Shown: in pieces, positions 60,238 through 64,000 of the stretch | Position numbering within the stretch: the first letter of the stretch is position 1 | How the letters are laid out: each line of letters opens with the position of its first letter | From: a virus | Direction: 5' to 3' (one strand) | Virus record (IMG/VR): IMGVR_UViG_3300020473_000025 | Location: 16,293 to 80,292 of that record | Length of the DNA: 64,000 bases | Made by a program: the position numbers and the translations under genes | The notes under the pieces: generated by a model | Databases searched by the model: none | Seen by the model: the letters and a program-made list of their open reading frames with translations, nothing else | What the model was told of the DNA's origin: nothing

Positions 60238-60498
60238 ATGCCATCAGCGAAAGAAGTAGTAGAACGCGCTAAGCGTTGGAGAAATGCCACCGTCGTCTAT
60301 GATGATGATAATTTTAGTGTGGTAGAAGGCGAGTACCGTCGCGATGACGGTAATTGGTCTAAGACAATGGGTGTGCGGTGGAACGGCGATGCCAATGGTC
60401 CTGGGTATCCAAAGTTGTTTGGAAATGGTGTGTTCATGGTTGTCCCCGATTGGATGACACCTGCCATTAAAGAAGCTTGTGTTGATAAACGACACTAG
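60238..60498 (+). CDS. Hypothetical protein (86 aa)
   Basis: A beta-rich 86-residue protein (A-T-V-V-Y-D-D-D-N-F-S-V-V, then M-G-V-R-W-N-G-D) ending in a short helix. Second gene of the early unit; ends at the hairpin at 60534. Function unknown. Confidence 0.5.
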   Translation: MPSAKEVVERAKRWRNATVVYDDDNFSVVEGEYRRDDGNWSKTMGVRWNGDANGPGYPKLFGNGVFMVVPDWMTPAIKEACVDKRH

Positions 60499-60532
60499 CG
60501 TAAAAGATACAGATTAAAGTAACGCATAAAGA

Positions 60533-60592
60533 CCCTACCTCTACCCGTCAAAAGGTAGAGGTAGGGTATGCCCTTTCTTTTTTTATCTGTTT
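60533..60592. terminator. Bidirectional hairpin, exact copy of the one at 4861
   Basis: Stem CCCTACCTCTACC/GGTAGAGGTAGGG (60533-60545 with 60554-60566), loop CGTCAAAA, then TATGCCC and a T-run. 33 bases (60534-60566) are identical to 4861-4893. It lies between the plus gene ending at 60498 and the minus gene ending at 60583. Confidence 0.85.
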
Positions 60593-62520
60593 ACGGGATG
60601 TTCAATCCCTTTCTCTTTGGTAAACTCAGCAAGCAAAGTGTTCATAGAGGGCATGGATAACACTTCTCTACATACCTCTACTGCATTAGTCTGAGCAGCT
60701 GTCATGTTGATAGCAGCACGTCTATATACATCTTCACTCTTACCTTGTATACGACAAAACTCTAAGATAGTAGTCTCGCGTGAGGCGTTGGTAATGATGC
60801 CGATGTTTGGGTAACCGGCTGCAACGTCTAAGTCAGATACGGCAACGGATAGGCCGGTTTCAATAGACGGGTCTTCTTCTATAAGGTTAAGACCACGTTT
60901 GTGAATCAAATGACTAGGTAGGGTGCAGATCCATCCCTGTAGTGAGGGTAGAAGATGGTCTATTTCAGCTACCATCTCATTACTCGTTGATCCCATTACC
61001 TTGTTCTCTTCTTCCTCGCAGACGAAATGTAAATCATCAGCCAAACGTCTAGGGGTAGATGGAAACTTAATAACATCAGAGTGACCTAACAAGATACGCA
61101 TCTTCTTAATATCAGTTTGGTCTTCATCTAACAACTCAACGGCAATACAGTCAAAGGCGTTATAGATAAGGTATTCAGCAGGGTAGTTAGTCTGCATGAA
61201 CTGGTGCCACTCTAGACCTTTATATGCGTCAGCTTCTTCAAACTTCAACTTAGATAAGTTCAAATGCCTACCTAATATAGCATCTAAGCTATAAGATGGC
61301 TGTTGAGCTTCAGTAACACGTAGTTTCTTATAAAGACACATGGAGTCAATAAAGTAAAAGCTAGCAGGTGCTATGACGCTATGCCATAAGTCTGCAACGT
61401 GCTGTGAGTAGGTCTTACCGTCCGCCTTGGTCTTCTGTAATTGCCCTTCTTTATACTTAAAGTATTTGTACTCAGGTGGAATCTTGGGATCACTGAAGAC
61501 ATATGCAGGATCTTGATTGTGACGCTTACACGACTCTATCATCTTTGGAATATCAAAGTTCATGTTCCATATTAAGATGAAATCAGGACGCCACGCATGG
61601 GCTCTCTCTAATAAAGCCCTGGTTACACCGAAGTCATTATCAACCACTTCAATCTCTAACTTGATTTTGCGTTCTTTCTTATACTTTTCCAAATAAAGAT
61701 CAAACAGCCCATCCACGATAGAAACCGCATCTCCTTGTATTCTTTCAGCGAAGCGTTTAGTCACCGCAATGAACACTTTATCTTTCATGGTCAGTGAACC
61801 GGAAATGATAGGCTGTTCGTAAGGTTTGCGCTCTGTCTGCAGGCTAACAATCTCATCACGTGCTAGCTTTAACTGCTCGCTAATACGTTTAGCCTGTTTA
61901 GCCCCTTTCTTATCTTTATTAGCTTCTTCAAGCTGCATACGCATGAAATCCATACGACGCTGTACTTCACCTATCTTATCGTCATACTTAAGACACATGG
62001 CTTTGTCATCTGGATGTAGATGATCAAAGACAGTATTGGTTTCTAAATCCAGTACCGCGTTGTCAGCGTCATAACGTGCATCGTTATACTCCGGGTAGTC
62101 TTTCATGTATTTGTGTTTTACTAACACAGTAGGCATGATATCCGTACCGTAGACATACGGACTTTGGTTCAACATACCCAGATGTCCCATACCTGGCGTT
62201 CTACCCAACGCCATCGCGACTTTATCAGCTAGCAGTACTTGAGTAGACTCGTAACGCTGGACACGGTTACGCTCTTCCCATTCTTTTTTCTCGTGATGCG
62301 TCTGATAGCCCTCTCGTGTAATATAGAAGGCTTTCTTTACATTAATCTTCGGTACCATGCGCGATATGCGTCTGCCATCTTTTAAATGTACACGTTCTTT
62401 TACCAGCACCAAGTCATCGCGACGTGTGTGTTGATTAACAAAATAATTAGCGTGAATACACTCAATTCCAGCAATATCGTCTTTTGTTATACCCATGGGT
62501 GAAGGCTCCTTAATTAACAC
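60583..62520 (-). CDS. Family B DNA polymerase, N-terminal half (3'-5' exonuclease and motif A)
   Basis: Proofreading exonuclease and first palm part of the replicase. Seen are ExoI L-D-L-E-T at 157-161 (D158, E160), ExoII W-N-M-N-F-D at 318-323 (D323) and ExoIII Y-N-A-F-D at 453-457 (Y453, D457). Polymerase motif A follows as D-L-D-V-A-A-G-Y-P-N at 563-572; D565 aligns with the metal-binding aspartate of D-x-x-S-L-Y-P. The chain ends about 75 residues later, before motifs B and C, which are in the plus-strand gene at 14762. A basic coiled stretch (about 180-230) is an insertion. Motifs are clear; pairing of the halves is inferred. Confidence 0.83.
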   Translation of the reverse strand: MLIKEPSPMGITKDDIAGIECIHANYFVNQHTRRDDLVLVKERVHLKDGRRISRMVPKINVKKAFYITREGYQTHHEKKEWEERNRVQRYESTQVLLADKVAMALGRTPGMGHLGMLNQSPYVYGTDIMPTVLVKHKYMKDYPEYNDARYDADNAVLDLETNTVFDHLHPDDKAMCLKYDDKIGEVQRRMDFMRMQLEEANKDKKGAKQAKRISEQLKLARDEIVSLQTERKPYEQPIISGSLTMKDKVFIAVTKRFAERIQGDAVSIVDGLFDLYLEKYKKERKIKLEIEVVDNDFGVTRALLERAHAWRPDFILIWNMNFDIPKMIESCKRHNQDPAYVFSDPKIPPEYKYFKYKEGQLQKTKADGKTYSQHVADLWHSVIAPASFYFIDSMCLYKKLRVTEAQQPSYSLDAILGRHLNLSKLKFEEADAYKGLEWHQFMQTNYPAEYLIYNAFDCIAVELLDEDQTDIKKMRILLGHSDVIKFPSTPRRLADDLHFVCEEEENKVMGSTSNEMVAEIDHLLPSLQGWICTLPSHLIHKRGLNLIEEDPSIETGLSVAVSDLDVAAGYPNIGIITNASRETTILEFCRIQGKSEDVYRRAAINMTAAQTNAVEVCREVLSMPSMNTLLAEFTKEKGIEHPVNR

Positions 62521-62568
62521 GGCTATACTATTTCTATGACGTGTTATTAATAAAATATAGGATCAACC

Positions 62569-63951
62569 GTGAGAAAAGCACTATTAGATAATTTATTAAA
62601 CGAGCAATCTAACGTTGCCGTTGAGTCCCCGTCTAAGGGTGAGGCACTGGCATTACTATCAGAGGCAGCATTCACCAATGCAGAAGTTGCATACATGGGT
62701 GTGGAGGATAATCAGTTTGATATTGAGAGGCTGGTAGATATCGCTGCAGGGCTTGAATCCATTAATGAGTCTCTCCCTGTAAACGAGATTGACGATGTAG
62801 TGCTGGCAGGTGTAAACGCCGTAGTGGGCGAGGTTGGTCTAGAGGCCAAGAGGGTAGTAGAGGATATAAAAGAAACCATACGCCGAGTATGGCAGGCTAT
62901 GTACCGGGCGGTACAGTATGCGATGCGTCAGGTACGGGTCTGGTTGCGTAAAGTTTTTGATAGCACCAAGAAATTCAAAGAACGTGTTGAGCATACAAGA
63001 CGTAACTTAGAAACTCTGGGCGAGGTGAAGGATGATAAGCCTATAACAGCGCCAGTGATATCTGCAGCTTTGGATATAGAAGGTAGCGTAGATTTAAATC
63101 TAATCAAAGAGCGTATGGCGGGTGTTACTCCACTATTTAATACCAAAATGGTTGGAAGTATTGAAGCTATTACCGTTATGGTTGAAGGCCTGGCAGACAT
63201 TGACGTTAAGAATACGGTTTTTGATAGAAAAACCGTAACCAATTCAGCGTATGAAATATTGAATAAAATACATCAAGTTATAGGTGTAATCGTTCTCAGT
63301 AAAAAGAAACTACCTGTTAAAGACTTAATCGTTAATCAGCTTTTCCCTTATCAACCCGTCGTCCAGGGTTTTATGGAGTTCTTTGCTACCCCCACCCAGA
63401 TACACAGTACTGAAACATTACCGGGAAATAAAGCAGTATATGTATTATCCAGCAACGGGTTGCGTGATAGCAAACGTCTTCAGATTAAGGTAGGTGATTT
63501 AAGTGCTATGGCGAGGTTGGGTAGTTTATCTTTAATTAATCCTAAGTTTAAAATTAAAGAAAATAAACTTCCTGTTCTAACCAAGGCCGCCATGATAGAT
63601 GCCTGTGATTATGTCACAACGCTTGTAGATAATATTATTTATTTTAATGATTATTACAATAAACGTTCAGTCAAAAGTATAGAAAGTATGTTTGACGCGG
63701 TAGATAAGCTTGAACGTGATATCTACGATGATATAGATAAGGATGATCATGACAAGTCATCAGAAGCGTGGTTAGTGTTTAATGCTATTTCAAGTATGAG
63801 CCAAGTTGTCAATAAGGTGAGTAGCGGTTTAGTACTTGATGTGGTACGCCATAGTCTAAATGTTTGCCAGAACATAATTAAATATGTTGAGCTATCTTCA
63901 ACTCGCTATGAAGATGATCTTGATGAAAGCACGCTATTAGAGAGTAAATAA
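62569..63951 (+). CDS. Inner-body-like paralog (460 aa)
   Basis: GTG start with AGGAT upstream. The segment V-V-E-D-I-K-E-T-I-R-R-V-W-Q-A-M then R-Q-V-R-V-W-L-R-K-V-F near 97-128 matches the basic helix pair of the genes at 1, 451 and 55883. L-P-V-L-T-K-A-A-M near 338 matches the 26094 protein. The N-terminal leader contains V-E-S and L-L-S-E-A. Likely packaged inner-body protein. It is divergent from the DNA polymerase half across 48 bases, and another gene follows 1 base after its stop. Confidence 0.6.
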   Translation: MRKALLDNLLNEQSNVAVESPSKGEALALLSEAAFTNAEVAYMGVEDNQFDIERLVDIAAGLESINESLPVNEIDDVVLAGVNAVVGEVGLEAKRVVEDIKETIRRVWQAMYRAVQYAMRQVRVWLRKVFDSTKKFKERVEHTRRNLETLGEVKDDKPITAPVISAALDIEGSVDLNLIKERMAGVTPLFNTKMVGSIEAITVMVEGLADIDVKNTVFDRKTVTNSAYEILNKIHQVIGVIVLSKKKLPVKDLIVNQLFPYQPVVQGFMEFFATPTQIHSTETLPGNKAVYVLSSNGLRDSKRLQIKVGDLSAMARLGSLSLINPKFKIKENKLPVLTKAAMIDACDYVTTLVDNIIYFNDYYNKRSVKSIESMFDAVDKLERDIYDDIDKDDHDKSSEAWLVFNAISSMSQVVNKVSSGLVLDVVRHSLNVCQNIIKYVELSSTRYEDDLDESTLLESK

Positions 63952-63952
63952 C

Positions 63953-64000
63953 ATGAATCGCTTATCCCAGTTTTTTAATGTCTCAAACGAGGCAATCGAC
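63953..64000 (+). CDS. Start of a further gene, possibly another inner-body-like paralog
   Basis: ATG at 63953, one base after the preceding stop. Only 16 residues are visible (M-N-R-L-S-Q-F-F-N-V-S-N-E-A-I-D). The S-N-E would fit the Ser-X-Glu leader pattern of the family, and tandem position supports paralogy, but too little is in the window to be sure. Confidence 0.4.
   Translation, partial: MNRLSQFFNVSNEAID

Noticed and set aside
1-64000. tRNA genes, CRISPR arrays, insertion sequences
   Set aside because: No cloverleaf with CCA-end pattern, no regularly spaced repeats and no transposase-like gene was found by reading; short tRNA-like folds would need a covariance search.

Overview
This window is part of the genome of a nucleus-forming, phiKZ-like jumbo phage (Chimalliviridae type). 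Three things support that. It has the family's hallmark genes: a large terminase, a PhuZ-type tubulin, a probable chimallin shell protein, split multi-subunit RNA polymerases of both the non-virion and the virion kind, and an expanded family of inner-body-like proteins. Those genes lie in the phiKZ order: terminase, tubulin, shell, RNAP beta'-N, a gp68-like slot, beta-C, beta'-C, helicase, virion RNAP beta'-C, structural genes. Finally, an early-promoter-like motif (ACCTAYATTAY) recurs upstream of genes. The host cannot be fixed from sequence alone; the composition would suit a marine gammaproteobacterium such as Vibrio, but that is a guess. No tRNA, rRNA, CRISPR array or IS element was seen.

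Layout. 1-1.5 kb: two inner-body-like genes (minus). 1.6-9.2 kb: terminase and mostly unknown genes, including an HslV-like Ntn-hydrolase at 7139. 9.4-10.3 kb: PhuZ tubulin. 10.4-14.5 kb: a dense co-directional array of small proteins sharing one architecture. 14.8-16.9 kb: the C-terminal half of a family B DNA polymerase. 18.7-24.5 kb: probable chimallin, a degenerate HNH gene, then the non-virion RNAP beta'-N gene, interrupted by a group I intron with its own HNH gene a few codons before the catalytic DFDGD. 24.6-33.4 kb: small unknown genes, another inner-body-like gene and an SbcD-like phosphoesterase. 33.5-43.1 kb: SSB-like protein, gp68-position protein, two abundant-looking unknown proteins, RNAP beta-C and beta'-C. 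43.2-45.7 kb: SF2 helicase whose Walker A motif is split by an intein with class 3 features. 46.8-52.6 kb (minus): a transglutaminase-like protein, two unknowns, a SNF2-like helicase, virion RNAP beta'-C and its partner. 52.7-60.5 kb: structural genes, an orphan DarG/TARG1-like macrodomain, an inner-body-like gene, a lipoprotein lytic transglycosylase with a two-TM neighbour, and a second cysteine-peptidase-like protein. 60.6-62.5 kb (minus): exonuclease half of the DNA polymerase. 62.6 kb to the end: one further inner-body-like gene and the start of another gene.

How it fits together. The virion RNAP (injected) would read early genes; the non-virion RNAP, encoded in pieces here, would read later genes inside the ChmA shell positioned by PhuZ filaments. 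The split DNA polymerase, SSB, SbcD-like nuclease and two helicases form the replication and recombination set. Transcription units end in strong hairpins that are nearly always followed by TATGCC(GT), a recurring signature of this genome.
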